This document shows, one piece after another, positions 26,703-36,207 of a stretch of 64,000 nucleotides of DNA. This DNA is from Amycolatopsis mongoliensis (GTDB taxonomy: Bacteria; Actinomycetota; Actinomycetes; Mycobacteriales; Pseudonocardiaceae), in contig NZ_CP127295.1 of assembly GCF_030285665.1 (NCBI RefSeq), positions 5,518,001-5,582,000 of the forward strand, written 5' to 3'. The notes beneath the pieces are model-generated. The model worked only from the letters and a program-made list of their open reading frames with translations. It had not been told where the DNA came from and ran no database searches. Both the position numbers and the translations under genes were made by a program. The stretch's first letter is position 1. The number at the start of each line of letters is the position of its first letter.

Positions 26703-27368
26703 GTGGTCAAAGGGGCGGGGGTCGGCAGGCCCAGGGCGAGCGGCGCGGCGGCGAACCGGCCGGACGCGCGCCAGGCCGTGCTCGACGCGGCGGGCGAGTT
26801 GTTCACCGGAGCCGGCTACGCGGCGACGACGACGCGGGCCATCGCCGAACGCGCGGGACTGCGCCAGGCGTCGCTCTACTACCACTTCCCGGCCAAGGAA
26901 GACATCCTCGCGGCGCTGCTGGCCGAGACGGTCCGCCCGTCGCTGGCCTTGGCGGCCCGGCTCGCCGCGGGCGAGGCGCCGGCCGCGGTCCGGCTGTGGG
27001 CGCTGGCGTACGCGGACATCCGCCTCCTCGGCGGCGCGCGCCACAACCTGGGCGCGCTGTACCTGCTGCCGGAGGTCGGCTCGGCGAACCTGGCCCGCTT
27101 CCGCGCCGAGCGCGCGGACCTGAAGGCGGCGTACGGCCGCCTGGTGGCGGCGGCGGGCGTCGCACCGGAAGCGGTGGCGATCCGCGCGGACCTGGTGTTC
27201 GGCCTGGTGGAGAGCATCGCGGTCATCCGCCGCGACGATCCCGCATTGGATGTCGAGGCCCACGTCCGCGAAGGCGCGGACGGCGTCGTCAGGCTGGTGG
27301 GCCTGCCGGAGCCGACGGAGGAACTGCGCGCCGAGGCGCACACCCTGCTGGCGACGCTCACCGACTGA
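26703..27368 (+). CDS. TetR-family transcriptional regulator
   Basis: A 221-residue regulator. The N-terminal helix-turn-helix is clear (RQAVLDAAGELFTGAGYAATTTRAIAERAGLRQASLYYHF), and the C-terminal ligand domain is about 150 residues without a recognisable ligand motif. The GTG at 26703 has no Shine-Dalgarno, but CAAGAT lies seven bases upstream, suggesting a leaderless message. It is divergent from the urea/guanidine carboxylase operon, so repression relieved by substrate or an intermediate is the likely role. Confidence 0.88.
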   Translation: MVKGAGVGRPRASGAAANRPDARQAVLDAAGELFTGAGYAATTTRAIAERAGLRQASLYYHFPAKEDILAALLAETVRPSLALAARLAAGEAPAAVRLWALAYADIRLLGGARHNLGALYLLPEVGSANLARFRAERADLKAAYGRLVAAAGVAPEAVAIRADLVFGLVESIAVIRRDDPALDVEAHVREGADGVVRLVGLPEPTEELRAEAHTLLATLTD

Positions 27369-27485
27369 GGGGCGCGGCCGGCGATCCACAAGCGGGCCGT
27401 GATGCGGACAGCCGGCTCGAGCTGCGGCTTTGCCCGGCTTTTCGTCGGCGCCCCCGACACGCCTGACAAGGCACGCTCCACCACT

Positions 27486-27533
27486 GGTCGTGAGTGAGAA
27501 ACAGGGTTAGAACACTGTTTCTCACTCACGACC
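27486..27533. terminator. Long palindrome between convergent tetR and RNase D genes
   Basis: Arms of 23 bases (27486-27508 and 27511-27533), starting GGTCGTGAGTGAGAAACAG, pair with one mismatch around a 2-base loop. It lies in the 218-base gap between convergent stops and probably terminates both. Together with the flank AGCCGCGGCAGAC it is related to the element at 9944-10003. The rest of the gap shows nothing recognisable. Confidence 0.75.
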
Positions 27534-27586
27534 TAGCCGCGGCAGACCAGCCCGGCATCCCCAGGGGGCCGGGTCCGTTCTCGGCG

Positions 27587-28837
27587 TCAGGAAGCCGTTG
27601 CCTGGAGGGCCTTGCTCAACGCCGTGGCGGTCAACCCCACCTGCCACGGCCGCGCCCCGCCCGCGCGGAGCACCTCCGCAACCGACTCTTCGTCCGTCTC
27701 CGCCGGGGGACGCCAGCACGTGCGGCGCACCAGGTCCGGCAGCAGCAGGTTCTCCACCGGCAGCCGCCGGTCCTCCGCGATCGCCGCCAGCGCCGTGCGC
27801 GCCGCCGACAACCGGGCCGCCGCGTCCGGGTCCTTGTCCGCCCAGCGGTTCACCGGGGGCGGGCCGTCCGTCGGCTGCGACGGCGACGGCAGTGCGGAAG
27901 CGGGGAGCGCGCGAGCCGCCTGCAGGTGCCGGAGCCAGCTCGCGGTGTACTTGCGCTGGACCCGGCCGCTGAACACCGGCAGCGCCTGGAGCTCCTCGAC
28001 GGTCTTGGGATCGGCCGTCACCGCGTTGATGATCGCGCTGTCCGGCAGGATCCGGCTCGGCGCGCGGTCGCGTTTGCGGGCCAGCTCGTCACGCGCCTGC
28101 CACAGCTCCCGGACCGCCGCCAGGCCGCGCGGGTTGCGGATCTTGTGCACCCCGGACGTCCGGCGCCACGGCTCGGCCCGCGGGGCGGGCGGCGGCGCCG
28201 TGCGGACGGCTTCGAACTCCTGCTGCGCCCACTCCAGCTTGCCCTGGGCGCCCAGCTCCGCCTCCAGCTTTTCGCGCAGCTGGATGAGCAGCTCGACGTC
28301 GAGGGCGGCGTAGTTCAGCCAGTCGACGGGCAGGGGCCGCTTCGACCAGTCGGCCGCGCTGTGCCCCTTCTCGAGGGTGTAGCCGAGCAGCAGCTCGACG
28401 AGCGTCCCCAGCGCGACACGCTCGTAGCCCGCCAGGCGGCCGGCCAGCTCGGTGTCGAACAGCGCCGCCGGACGCAGGTCCAGCTCGGCGAGGCAGGGGA
28501 GGTCCTGGGAGGCGGCGTGCAGCACCCACTCCAGGGAGTTGAGGACGTTCCGCAGCGGCGTGAGGTCGTCCAGCTCGGTCGGGTCGATCAGGACCGTGCC
28601 GGAACCCTCGCGCCGCAGCTGGACGAGGTAGGCCTTGGGCCAGTACCGGTAGCCGGACGCGCGTTCGGTGTCGACGGCGACGGCGCCGGTGCCCGCGGCG
28701 AGCCGCGCGCAGGCCTCGGCCAGCGCGGACCGGTCGGCGACCACCGGGGGTGTGCCCTCGGCGGGCTCGCGTAGCAGCACAGGGCCGCCCGTGGACTCGA
28801 TCTCCATCCCGGTGTCCTCGGCCTCTGCACTTCCCAT
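27587..28837 (-). CDS. rnd: RNase D-like 3'-5' exoribonuclease (HRDC domain)
   Basis: A 416-residue DEDD-family exonuclease acting on structured RNA 3' ends. The exonuclease motifs are AVDTERASGY (Exo I), LHAASQDLPCL (Exo II) and YAALDVELLIQL (Exo III, DEDDy Tyr). An HRDC domain follows (RGLAAVRELWQARDELARKRDRAP to LP). A second HRDC-like segment lies near the C-terminus. The ATG at 28837 lacks a good ribosome-binding site; ATG 28807 is an alternative. Gene order with DUF3000 and hemE is conserved in actinobacteria, for example mycobacteria. Confidence 0.9.
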   Translation of the reverse strand: MGSAEAEDTGMEIESTGGPVLLREPAEGTPPVVADRSALAEACARLAAGTGAVAVDTERASGYRYWPKAYLVQLRREGSGTVLIDPTELDDLTPLRNVLNSLEWVLHAASQDLPCLAELDLRPAALFDTELAGRLAGYERVALGTLVELLLGYTLEKGHSAADWSKRPLPVDWLNYAALDVELLIQLREKLEAELGAQGKLEWAQQEFEAVRTAPPPAPRAEPWRRTSGVHKIRNPRGLAAVRELWQARDELARKRDRAPSRILPDSAIINAVTADPKTVEELQALPVFSGRVQRKYTASWLRHLQAARALPASALPSPSQPTDGPPPVNRWADKDPDAAARLSAARTALAAIAEDRRLPVENLLLPDLVRRTCWRPPAETDEESVAEVLRAGGARPWQVGLTATALSKALQATAS

Positions 28838-28905
28838 AGCTGACGACCCTACGGGACGGGCGTACCGCGCCTGGTCCGCCCGCCCCGCAGGGAGGTTCGT
28901 CTGCG

Positions 28906-29622
28906 TCAGCGGATGACGCCGGCCCGCATGGCCAGCGCAACCATCTGAGCCCGGTCGCCCGTGCCGAGCTTGCGCCCGATCCGGGACAGGTGGGACTTGA
29001 CGGTGAGAGCGGAGAGCGAAAGCTCCTCGCCGATCTCCTTGTTGGACTGCCCGTCGGCGACCAGCTGGAGCACCTCCACCTCACGAGCGGACAGCTCGCG
29101 GGGGGTGTTGTCGGTGCCCGCGACGCGGGTCCCGGTGGCCAGCACCGGAGCCACGCTCGGGTCGGCGTAGACGCCGCCTTCGAGCACGCGCCGCACGCCA
29201 TCGGTCACGACGACCGGTGACGCGGACTTCAGCAGGTACGCCTGGGCCCCGGCCTGGAAGGCCGAGCGGACCGCGTACGGGTCGTCCGAGGATGCGAGTA
29301 CGACCACGCGCGGCCAGCCGTGGCTACGGAGTTCCGTAACCAGCTCGATGCCGCTGCCGTCCGGCAGCCCGAGATCGAGGATCGCCAGGTCACAAGGCCC
29401 AGTGGCCTGTGCTCGCGCCCTCGCCTCGGCCACCGTGGCGGCTTCGTGGACGGTTCCCGCACCCATCTGTGCGAGTCTTGCTGCGATTGCCTCCCTCAAC
29501 AGCGGGTGGTCGTCGACCACCAGTACCGAAAAAAGCTCTTCCCGCGGGTGCGGAACCATGCTCGCCGGCAACGCGCCGGCTGGCGTGGATCGGACGGCCT
29601 GAGAAATGCCGACGGTAGCCAC
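28906..29622 (-). CDS. LuxR/NarL-family response regulator
   Basis: A 238-residue regulator. The receiver has VVDDHP, phosphoacceptor Asp83 in LAILDLGLPDG, Ser-Ser in VVLASSDD and Lys in LLKSAS. The C-terminal LuxR HTH reads LSAREVEVLQLVADGQSNKEIGEELSLSALTVKSHLSRIGRKL. GTG 29622 is chosen because GGGAGG lies seven bases upstream; a longer in-frame reading adds an unlikely leader. No cognate kinase is adjacent, so it is an orphan. About 30 residues precede the receiver. It is followed by RNase D with a 68-base gap. Confidence 0.9.
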   Translation of the reverse strand: MATVGISQAVRSTPAGALPASMVPHPREELFSVLVVDDHPLLREAIAARLAQMGAGTVHEAATVAEARARAQATGPCDLAILDLGLPDGSGIELVTELRSHGWPRVVVLASSDDPYAVRSAFQAGAQAYLLKSASPVVVTDGVRRVLEGGVYADPSVAPVLATGTRVAGTDNTPRELSAREVEVLQLVADGQSNKEIGEELSLSALTVKSHLSRIGRKLGTGDRAQMVALAMRAGVIR

Positions 29623-30475
29623 GTCACTACCTCCCTGGAGTCGGTCGTGCCCCCCGACCGGCACCGGGACCTTCGGCCGTTCAGCCGCGCCAGCTTTAGA
29701 CCGAAAGTGGTGTCGTCGAAGGCACTGTAGCCGCCCAGAGGCCGTTGCGGGGGGATCGAATGGGTATCTATCTCAAACGAACAGTCACTCAGTGGGTTCG
29801 TAGTAACACGATCGGGCTAGTACACGGCCGGTTGCTAACGGATAGCCCAGCGAACACGATGCAAAGAAGTTACCGGCGCCCAAATGGCCGTGCAGATGGA
29901 GTGTGCAGCTGCCGGTGCGCGTAGTCGCAGGGGTCCGGATGGGGGCTCCGGAGGGCCGGAATGTGCCTCCGGCCGGGGCATGATCAACTTCGCGGAGCGG
30001 CTTCCGCGGGCCCTGCGAAAGGTCGGAACGGTGACTGTCCGTGGTCATCGCGGGCGATCTCCGGGCCGTCGGCCGCAAGTTGATCTTGTTGCGGTGCGTG
30101 ACCGCGATGTGTCACGAACGGGGGCACCGGCGAAGACGTGAAACGGCCTCAGGAACACCGGAGCGGCCGGCCGGGGTCTTGCCCTGGGGCCGGGGCCGTT
30201 CCAGTCGCCGGTGGCGCACCGAGGGGGCCGACCGGGGGTTCCCGTTGGTTTGGACGCCGTTCAGCGGACGTGAAATTTGCTCACATCAGTACAAGCGAGT
30301 GGTGCGGGGACGACTGGGAGAGCGGGGCCGTTACCGATCCGTTGCCGACGATCGCCCGGACGGCCGCAGAGCCGGGCCGCGCGCACCGCCGCGATGTCGT
30401 GAATGACTCATTCACCTCGTCCGGCGACATGAATGAGTCATTCACGTCGTTCGGACTGTCCCCGGCCGGCCCGGG
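29623..30475. other. Long intergenic region upstream of the LuxR-type regulator
   Basis: About 850 bases with no convincing gene. Positions 29755-29890 are markedly AT-richer than the surroundings and probably carry the promoter of the response-regulator gene. Short open frames here (for example 29785-30078 and 30041-30406) lack ribosome-binding sites and codon bias. The paired palindrome element at 30399-30444 lies near the end of DUF3000. Confidence 0.5.
30399..30444. repeat. Paired palindrome element, copy 1
   Basis: GTGAATGACTCATTCAC (30399-30415) and TGAATGAGTCATTCA (30430-30444) are two odd palindromes with centres 30 bases apart, separated by a CCTCGTCC-containing spacer. The same arrangement recurs at 36115-36159. 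It lies just after the DUF3000 stop. Confidence 0.85.
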
Positions 30476-31039
30476 TCAGGAGCTCTGGCGCTGCCCGAAG
30501 AGCGTCACGCCGACCGGCGGCAGGCCCACGACGCTGGCCATGACCTGGCAGAACGCCTGCCCGTGCGGCAGCAGCCCGGCGTCCGTCGGCGTCCACGACG
30601 CCCGCAGCTCCAGATCGTCGGTCCGCGCCGGACCGGAGATGTCGCCGAAGCGGGCCGACGACGTCTCCGTCACCGTGCCGCCCAGGGCCGTCCAGCTCGC
30701 GCCGGACACCTCCAGCGCGTCCGTCAGCCACGACCACCCGACCGCCGGCAGGAACGGATCGGTCGCCAGCTCCCGGTCCAGCTCCGCGCGCACGTACATG
30801 ACCAGCCGCAGCACGCCGTCCCAGCCTTCCTGGCCCTCCGGGTCGTGCAGCAGGACCAGGCGGCCCGAGGCCAGCACGTCCGCGGGCCCGGAGACCTCGC
30901 AGCTGACCGCGTACGACCACGGCGCGAGCCGCTGCGGCGGCCGCATCGGCTCCAGCAGCACCTCCCGGCGGGGCCGGACGGACTGCAGCGCCACAACTGC
31001 TTCGCGGAAGAGTTCGGGCACTGGCGTCATGGCGGTCAC
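30476..31039 (-). CDS. DUF3000-family protein
   Basis: A 187-residue actinobacterial protein of unknown function. Blocks such as RREVLLEPMRPPQRLAPWSYAV, DPEGQEGWDGVLRLVMYVRAELD and RFGDISGPARTDDLELRASWTP are typical of DUF3000. The GTG at 31039 or the ATG at 31030 could be used; neither has a strong ribosome-binding site. It is divergent from hemE across about 90 bases and sits in the conserved RNase D-DUF3000-hemE neighbourhood, which hints at a housekeeping role, but no activity can be proposed. Confidence 0.88.
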   Translation of the reverse strand: MTAMTPVPELFREAVVALQSVRPRREVLLEPMRPPQRLAPWSYAVSCEVSGPADVLASGRLVLLHDPEGQEGWDGVLRLVMYVRAELDRELATDPFLPAVGWSWLTDALEVSGASWTALGGTVTETSSARFGDISGPARTDDLELRASWTPTDAGLLPHGQAFCQVMASVVGLPPVGVTLFGQRQSS

Positions 31040-31127
31040 GCTTCGACTTTAGGGCGGGCACGGCCCGTTGCGGGCGCAGGCGCGCCGATGGAACCACCGT
31101 CCCCAGCTCGTGGCACGATTGACGGCG

Positions 31128-32198
31128 ATGTCTCCGACCACGCCCCTGCCGCAGCAAGCCGCCCCGTCCGGCCGCCGCGAGCTGCCCGAAGCCCCGTTCC
31201 TGGCCGCCGCGCGCGGCGAACGCCCGGCGCGCACCCCTGTCTGGTTCATGCGCCAGGCCGGTCGCTCGCTGCCCGAGTACCGCGCGTTGCGCGAGGGCGT
31301 GCCGATGCTCGACGCCTGTTTCGACCCCGAGATGCTCGCCGAGATCACGCTGCAGCCGGTTCGCCGGCACGGTGTCGACGCGGCCATCCTGTTCAGCGAC
31401 ATCGTCGTGCCGCTCAAGGCCGCGGGGGTCGACATCGACATCGTCCCCGGCACCGGCCCGGTGGTCGAGGCGCCGGTGCGCGACCTCGCCGCGGTGAAAG
31501 CGCTGCCGGAGCTGGCCCCCGACCAGGTCTCGAAGGTCGCCGAGGGCGTCGGGCTGCTGGTCGAGCGGCTCGGCGGGACGCCGCTGATCGGGTTCGCCGG
31601 CGCGCCGTTCACGCTGGCCAGCTACCTCATCGAGGGCGGGCCGAGCCGCAACCACGAGCACACCAAGGCACTCATGTACTCGGAGCCGGCGCTCTGGCAC
31701 GAGCTGGCCGGCCGCCTGGCCGACACCGCGCTGACGTTCCTGCGCGCGCAGCTCGACGCCGGCGTCGACGCGATCCAGCTGTTCGACTCCTGGGCGGGCG
31801 CGCTGTCCGAGCGGGACTACCGCGAGTTCGTGCTGCCGCACTCGGCGAAGGTCCTCGACGGCGTCGCCGCGTACGGCGTGCCGCGGATCCACTTCGGCGT
31901 CGGCACCGGCGAGCTCCTCGCCGCGATGCGCGACGCGGGCGCGGACGTCGTCGGCGTCGACTGGCGGATCCCGCTGGACGAGGCCGTGCGGCGCCTCGGC
32001 GGGCACGCCGTCGTGCAGGGCAACCTCGACCCGGCGCTGCTGCACGCGTCCTGGCCGGTGCTCGAAGCCGAGGTGCGCCGGATCGTCGAAGAGGGCAAGG
32101 CGGCCGACGGCCACATCTTCAACCTCGGCCACGGCGTGCTGCCGGGCGTCGACCCCGACGTGCTGACCCGCGTGGCCGGGCTGGTGCACGAGCTGTGA
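31128..32198 (+). CDS. hemE: Uroporphyrinogen decarboxylase
   Basis: Converts uroporphyrinogen III to coproporphyrinogen III in the cytosol. The 356 residues contain [19 protein letters not shown] near the N-terminus, [41 protein letters not shown], the catalytic Asp in FSDI, and the C-terminal [10 protein letters not shown] and [10 protein letters not shown] motifs. ATG 31128 has no Shine-Dalgarno, only CACGAT eight bases upstream. The stop overlaps the GTG of the next gene (GTGA). It opens a haem operon of four genes. Confidence 0.97.
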   Translation: MSPTTPLPQQAAPSGRRELPEAPFLAAARGERPARTPVWFMRQAGRSLPEYRALREGVPMLDACFDPEMLAEITLQPVRRHGVDAAILFSDIVVPLKAAGVDIDIVPGTGPVVEAPVRDLAAVKALPELAPDQVSKVAEGVGLLVERLGGTPLIGFAGAPFTLASYLIEGGPSRNHEHTKALMYSEPALWHELAGRLADTALTFLRAQLDAGVDAIQLFDSWAGALSERDYREFVLPHSAKVLDGVAAYGVPRIHFGVGTGELLAAMRDAGADVVGVDWRIPLDEAVRRLGGHAVVQGNLDPALLHASWPVLEAEVRRIVEEGKAADGHIFNLGHGVLPGVDPDVLTRVAGLVHEL

Positions 32199-33595
32199 AG
32201 CGCGTCGCGGTCGTCGGCGGGGGCGTTTCCGGGCTGACCGCGGCGTACCGGCTGCGGCGGCTGCTCGGCGAAAGCACCGAGATCGTCGTGTTCGAGAAGA
32301 CGAAGACGCCGGGCGGGAAGCTGCGCACGGCCGAGCTGGCCGGCGTCCCCTACGACGTCGGCGCGGAAGCCTTCCTCGTCCGCCGTCCCGAGATGCTGGG
32401 GCTGGCCCGCGAGCTGGGGCTCGACGTCGTCCACCCAACAAAGGCGCGCGCGAAGATCCACGCCGGTGGCAGCGTGACCGGCCTGCCGCCGGGCACCGTC
32501 ATGGGCGTCCCGGCGTCGGCGGAGTCGGTGGCCGGGGTGCTGTCGGAGGCGGGGCGGCGGGCCGTCGAGGCCGAGCCGTCGCTGCCCCCGCTGCGGCTGC
32601 CGGGCGGTGACGTGGCGCTCGGGCCGCTGCTGCGCGAGCGGTTCGGCGACGAGCTGGTCGACCGGCTGGTCGACCCGCTGCTCGGTGGTGTCTACGCGGG
32701 TGGCGCCGACGGTCTGGGCCTGCGCGCGACCATGCCCGGCCTGGCCGCGGCGGTGGCCGCGGGCGCCGGTTCGCTGACGGCGGCGGCCAAGGCGCAGCTG
32801 CCGGAGAACCCGTCGACGGCGCCGGTGTTCGGCACCGTCCCCGGCGGCCTGGGCACGCTGGTCGACCGGCTCACCGAGCGGTCCGGTGCCGAGCTGCGGA
32901 CCGGGCTGCCGGTCTGCGACATCGAACGGCACGGCGCCGGCTGGCAGCTGCGCATCGGCGCGAACCCCACCGCGCACGCGCCCGCGGACAACCTGGTCGA
33001 GGCCGACGCGGTGGTGCTCGCGGTGCCCGCGCCGTCGGCCCGGCGGCTGCTGGCCGACCTGGTGCCCGCGGCTTCGGCGGCGTTCGGCGAGGTCGAGCTG
33101 GCGTCGATGGCCGTCGTCGCGCTCGCGCTCCCGCCCGGCACGCAGCTGCCCGACGCTTCGGGGATCCTCATCGGCCAGGGCGAACGGGATGCTTCGGGCG
33201 TGCCGTACGCGGCGAAGGCGTTCACGTTCTCTTCGCGGAAGTGGGCGCACCTCGGCTCCGGCCCGGTGCTGGTCCGCGGCTCGGTCGGGCGATTCGGCGA
33301 GCTGGGCGCGTTGCGGGCCGACGACGTCGAGCTGGTCCGCGTGGTCCGCGACGACCTGGCGCGGCTGACGGGCGTGACGGCGGCGCCGGTCGAGACGCTG
33401 GTGACGCGCTGGGGCGGCGGGCTGCCGCAGTACGGCACGGGCCACCTCGAGCGCGTGGAGCGGATCGAGAAGGCGGTCGCCGGGGTGCCGGGGCTCGCCG
33501 TGGCGGGGGCGACACTGCACGGCGTGGGGTTGCCGGCTTGCGTCGCGACGGCCGAGGCCGCCGCGCAGCGGATCGCCGCGCACCTTTCCGCGTGA
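32195..33595 (+). CDS. hemY: FAD-dependent coproporphyrinogen/protoporphyrinogen oxidase
   Basis: A 466-residue flavoprotein of the HemY/CgoX family, with the FAD-binding [17 protein letters not shown] at the N-terminus, [13 protein letters not shown], and the C-terminal dinucleotide region [25 protein letters not shown]. It oxidises coproporphyrinogen III to coproporphyrin III in actinobacteria. The GTG overlaps the hemE stop. Followed after 56 bases by hemQ, which requires coproporphyrin, so the coproporphyrin-dependent haem route is used. cgoX is the alternative symbol. Confidence 0.94.
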   Translation: MKRVAVVGGGVSGLTAAYRLRRLLGESTEIVVFEKTKTPGGKLRTAELAGVPYDVGAEAFLVRRPEMLGLARELGLDVVHPTKARAKIHAGGSVTGLPPGTVMGVPASAESVAGVLSEAGRRAVEAEPSLPPLRLPGGDVALGPLLRERFGDELVDRLVDPLLGGVYAGGADGLGLRATMPGLAAAVAAGAGSLTAAAKAQLPENPSTAPVFGTVPGGLGTLVDRLTERSGAELRTGLPVCDIERHGAGWQLRIGANPTAHAPADNLVEADAVVLAVPAPSARRLLADLVPAASAAFGEVELASMAVVALALPPGTQLPDASGILIGQGERDASGVPYAAKAFTFSSRKWAHLGSGPVLVRGSVGRFGELGALRADDVELVRVVRDDLARLTGVTAAPVETLVTRWGGGLPQYGTGHLERVERIEKAVAGVPGLAVAGATLHGVGLPACVATAEAAAQRIAAHLSA

Positions 33596-33651
33596 GGGCG
33601 CTCACCTGACCCGTGGCAGCGGCCGGGGCGCCGCGGTGACAGGATGGAACC

Positions 33652-34344
33652 ATGGCGCGGGTCAACTACAGCGAGCTCAACGACACCATCCGCTACACCA
33701 CCTGGTCGGTCTTCCGGATCGAGCCCGGCAGGCTGGGCGAGGACCGCGGGGCCGCCGGCCGGGAGACGACCGAGTACCTCGACGGCCTGGAGGCCAAGGG
33801 CGTCGTCGTCCGGGGTGTCTACGACCTCTCGGCCCTGCGTGCCGACGCCGACTACATGATCTGGTGGCACGCCGAGGAGATCGAGCAGGTCCAGGCGGCC
33901 TACTCCGGCTTCCGCCGGACCCCGCTCGGCCGCGCGTCGACCCCGGTCTGGAGCCAGACCGCGCTGCACCGGCCCGCCGAGTTCAACAAGAGCCACATCC
34001 CGGCCTTCCTCGCCGGCGAAGAGGCCCGCAAGTTCATCTGCGTCTACCCGTTCGTCCGCTCCTACGAGTGGTACCTGCTGCCTGACGCCGACCGCCGCAA
34101 GATGCTCGCCGACCACGGCAAGGAAGCCCGCGACTACCCGGACGTGCGCGCCAACACCGTCGCTTCGTTCGCGCTGGGCGACTACGAGTGGATCCTCGCC
34201 TTCGAGGCCGACGAGCTGCACCGGATCGTCGACCTGATGCGCCACCTGCGCGGCACCGAGGCGCGGCTGCACGTACGCGAAGAGATCCCGTTCTACACCG
34301 GCACGCGCGTGCCGCCCGCCGAGCTCGTCGCGACTCTGCCCTGA
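33652..34344 (+). CDS. hemQ: Coproheme decarboxylase (chlorite dismutase-fold HemQ)
   Basis: A 230-residue protein that converts coproheme to haem b, the last step of the coproporphyrin-dependent pathway (also chdC). Typical blocks are [42 protein letters not shown] with the essential Tyr (about residue 138), [15 protein letters not shown] with the proximal His155, and the ending REEIPFYTG. It is preceded by hemE and hemY. The stop overlaps the ATG of the CoA-transferase gene (TGATG). No Shine-Dalgarno is obvious; CAGGAT lies shortly upstream of the ATG. Confidence 0.95.
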   Translation: MARVNYSELNDTIRYTTWSVFRIEPGRLGEDRGAAGRETTEYLDGLEAKGVVVRGVYDLSALRADADYMIWWHAEEIEQVQAAYSGFRRTPLGRASTPVWSQTALHRPAEFNKSHIPAFLAGEEARKFICVYPFVRSYEWYLLPDADRRKMLADHGKEARDYPDVRANTVASFALGDYEWILAFEADELHRIVDLMRHLRGTEARLHVREEIPFYTGTRVPPAELVATLP

Positions 34345-35696
34345 TGCCCGCTGTCGCTGCGCCCGAAATCCTGGACGGCGTCTGGCGCACCCTCACCGGG
34401 GAAGCGCCGGGACCGGTCGAGCTGACCGGCGCCGAAGACGTGCTGCCCGGCCCGTACCGGGTGGCGGCCGCTGCGCGCGCGACGATCGCCGCCGCGACCC
34501 TGGCCGCCGGGGAAATGCTGAAGCTGCGCGGGATCGAGCCCGGCGTCGTCACGGCGGACACGCGGCACGCGGCGGCGGCGTTCCACAGTGAGCAGCTGCT
34601 GCGGGTCGACGGCGCCGGCGCCGAGTCGGTCTGGGCGCCGCTGTCGGGCAACTACCGCACGACGGACGGCTGGGTCCGCCTGCACTGCAACTACCCGCGC
34701 CACGAAGCCGCGGTGTGCTGGGGACTCGGCGTCCCCGGCAGCCGGGACGCGGTGACCAAAGCCGTCGCCGGGCGCGGTGCGCGCGAAGTGGAGCACGCCG
34801 TCGTTTCCGCCGGGGGAGCGGCGGCCCAGCTGCGTTCACCCGAGGAGTGGGCCGCGCACCTGCAGGGCGAAGCGGTGGCTTCGCTGCCGCTCGTGGACCT
34901 GGCGCCGATCGGCGAAGCGCCGAAACGGACGTTGTTCTACTCGGACCGTCCGCTGGGCGGCATCCGGATCCTGGAGCTGACGCACGTGCTCGCCGGCCCG
35001 GTGGCCGGGCGGGTGCTGGCCGCGCACGGCGCCGACGTCCTGCACGTCGGCGCGGCGCACCTGCCGCGCGTCGAGGCTCTGGTGCGGGACACCGGTCAGG
35101 GCAAGCGGTCGGCGTTCGTCGCACTGGACACCGAGGGCGGCCGCGCGCGGCTCAAGAAGCTGATCAGCCGGGCGGACGTGCTGGTGCAGTCGTTCCGCCC
35201 GGGAGCGCTGGCCCGCATCGGCTTCGGGCCGGAGGAGCTGGCCGAGCTGCGGCCGGGCCTGGTGATCGCGGACCTGAGCGCGTACGGCTGGGCAGGCCCG
35301 TGGGCGCGGCGGCGCGGGTTCGACAGCCTGGTGCAGATGTCGAACGGCATGGCCTGGGGTGACCCGCCTTCGCCGCTGCCGCTGCAGGCCCTGGACCACG
35401 GAACGGGCTGGCTCGCCGCGGCGGCGGTGATGACGGCGTTGCGCCGCCAGGTCACCGACGGCGGCACCTGGCGGGCCCGGCTTTCCCTGGCGGGAACCGG
35501 CCGGTGGCTGGATTCCTTGGGACGCAAGGATCCTGCTGCGGCTCCTGGTGATTTCAGCGACCTGCTGGAGGAGACGGACAGCGGCTACGGCCGCCTGACT
35601 CGGGTCCGGATGGCGGGCGGGTTGCCGGGAGCGCAGCCACACTGGGACTTCGGCACCCGGCTCCCGGGAGTCGACAAACCGACCTGGACCCCCTGA
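34344..35696 (+). CDS. CaiB/BaiF-type (family III) CoA-transferase
   Basis: A 450-residue CoA-transferase. The second half carries the typical GGIRILELTHVLAGPVAGRVLAAHGADVLHV start, TGQGKRSAFVALDTEGGRA, LVQSFRPGALARIGFGPEEL and the active-site region RGFDSLVQMSNGMAWG. The N-terminal part (residues 1-200) looks like a degenerate duplicate of the same fold. The ATG is coupled to hemQ, so it is expressed with the haem genes, though no biochemical link to haem is known. The substrate is unknown. Confidence 0.85.
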   Translation: MPAVAAPEILDGVWRTLTGEAPGPVELTGAEDVLPGPYRVAAAARATIAAATLAAGEMLKLRGIEPGVVTADTRHAAAAFHSEQLLRVDGAGAESVWAPLSGNYRTTDGWVRLHCNYPRHEAAVCWGLGVPGSRDAVTKAVAGRGAREVEHAVVSAGGAAAQLRSPEEWAAHLQGEAVASLPLVDLAPIGEAPKRTLFYSDRPLGGIRILELTHVLAGPVAGRVLAAHGADVLHVGAAHLPRVEALVRDTGQGKRSAFVALDTEGGRARLKKLISRADVLVQSFRPGALARIGFGPEELAELRPGLVIADLSAYGWAGPWARRRGFDSLVQMSNGMAWGDPPSPLPLQALDHGTGWLAAAAVMTALRRQVTDGGTWRARLSLAGTGRWLDSLGRKDPAAAPGDFSDLLEETDSGYGRLTRVRMAGGLPGAQPHWDFGTRLPGVDKPTWTP

Positions 35697-35730
35697 CTGG
35701 GCTCGCTCGGTCCCTGGCCGGCTCCGCCTC

Positions 35731-35933
35731 GGCTGGTTTTGCCGTGGCCGGTGCAGGCACGACCGGTCTTGCTGGGGCCAGCGCAGGCGCAACCGGTGTG
35801 CCGTGGCCGATGCAGGCGCGGCCGACTCTGCCATGGCGACCCCTGGCGGATCGGCGCCGTGACCGGTTGCCGCGGCCCGTCCTGGCGCGGCCGGTCTTGG
35901 CGCAGCCGGTTTTGTCGTGGCCGCTCCCGCCTC
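35731..35933. repeat. Degenerate 15-bp minisatellite
   Basis: About 14 successive units of mostly 15 bases (two or three shortened) related to GGCCGGTNTTGNCGN; pairs of units alternate between GGTGCAGGC and GGTCTTGC forms. They lie in the 510-base gap between the CoA-transferase stop and the gene at 36208. The minus strand would encode repeated RPRQ-type peptides, but no start, ribosome-binding site or codon bias supports a gene. The rest of the gap is unremarkable apart from the palindromes at 36115-36159. Confidence 0.6.
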
Positions 35934-36114
35934 AGCAGCCCTGACGCAGCCCGCCCTTCCCCGGGGGATGCCCCCGCACCCAGTTTACCGGCGGTGGCCG
36001 ACAGAAAGCCCGGTCCGGACTTGGCTGTCCACAACACAGCCAGCCTGTGCACCAGTGGCGCAGGCGGCCTGAGGATCAGCGCCGGAGGCAGGAAGCGGGC
36101 GGCAAGCGACGTCC

Positions 36115-36159
36115 TGAATGACTCATTCACCTCGTCCCACGCCATGAATGAGTCATTCA
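36115..36159. repeat. Paired palindrome element, copy 2
   Basis: TGAATGACTCATTCA (36115-36129) and TGAATGAGTCATTCA (36145-36159), centres 30 bases apart, with the spacer CCTCGTCC-N2-CG shared with copy 1 at 30399. It lies between the convergent ends of the CoA-transferase gene and the gene at 36208. Confidence 0.85.
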
Positions 36160-36207
36160 AGACATCCGAGGCCCCGCCGCAGCGAAAGCCACCGGGGCCG
36201 CGCAACC

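Noticed and set aside
29785..30406. Small genes in the long intergenic region
   Set aside because: Open frames lack ribosome-binding sites, codon bias and recognisable motifs.
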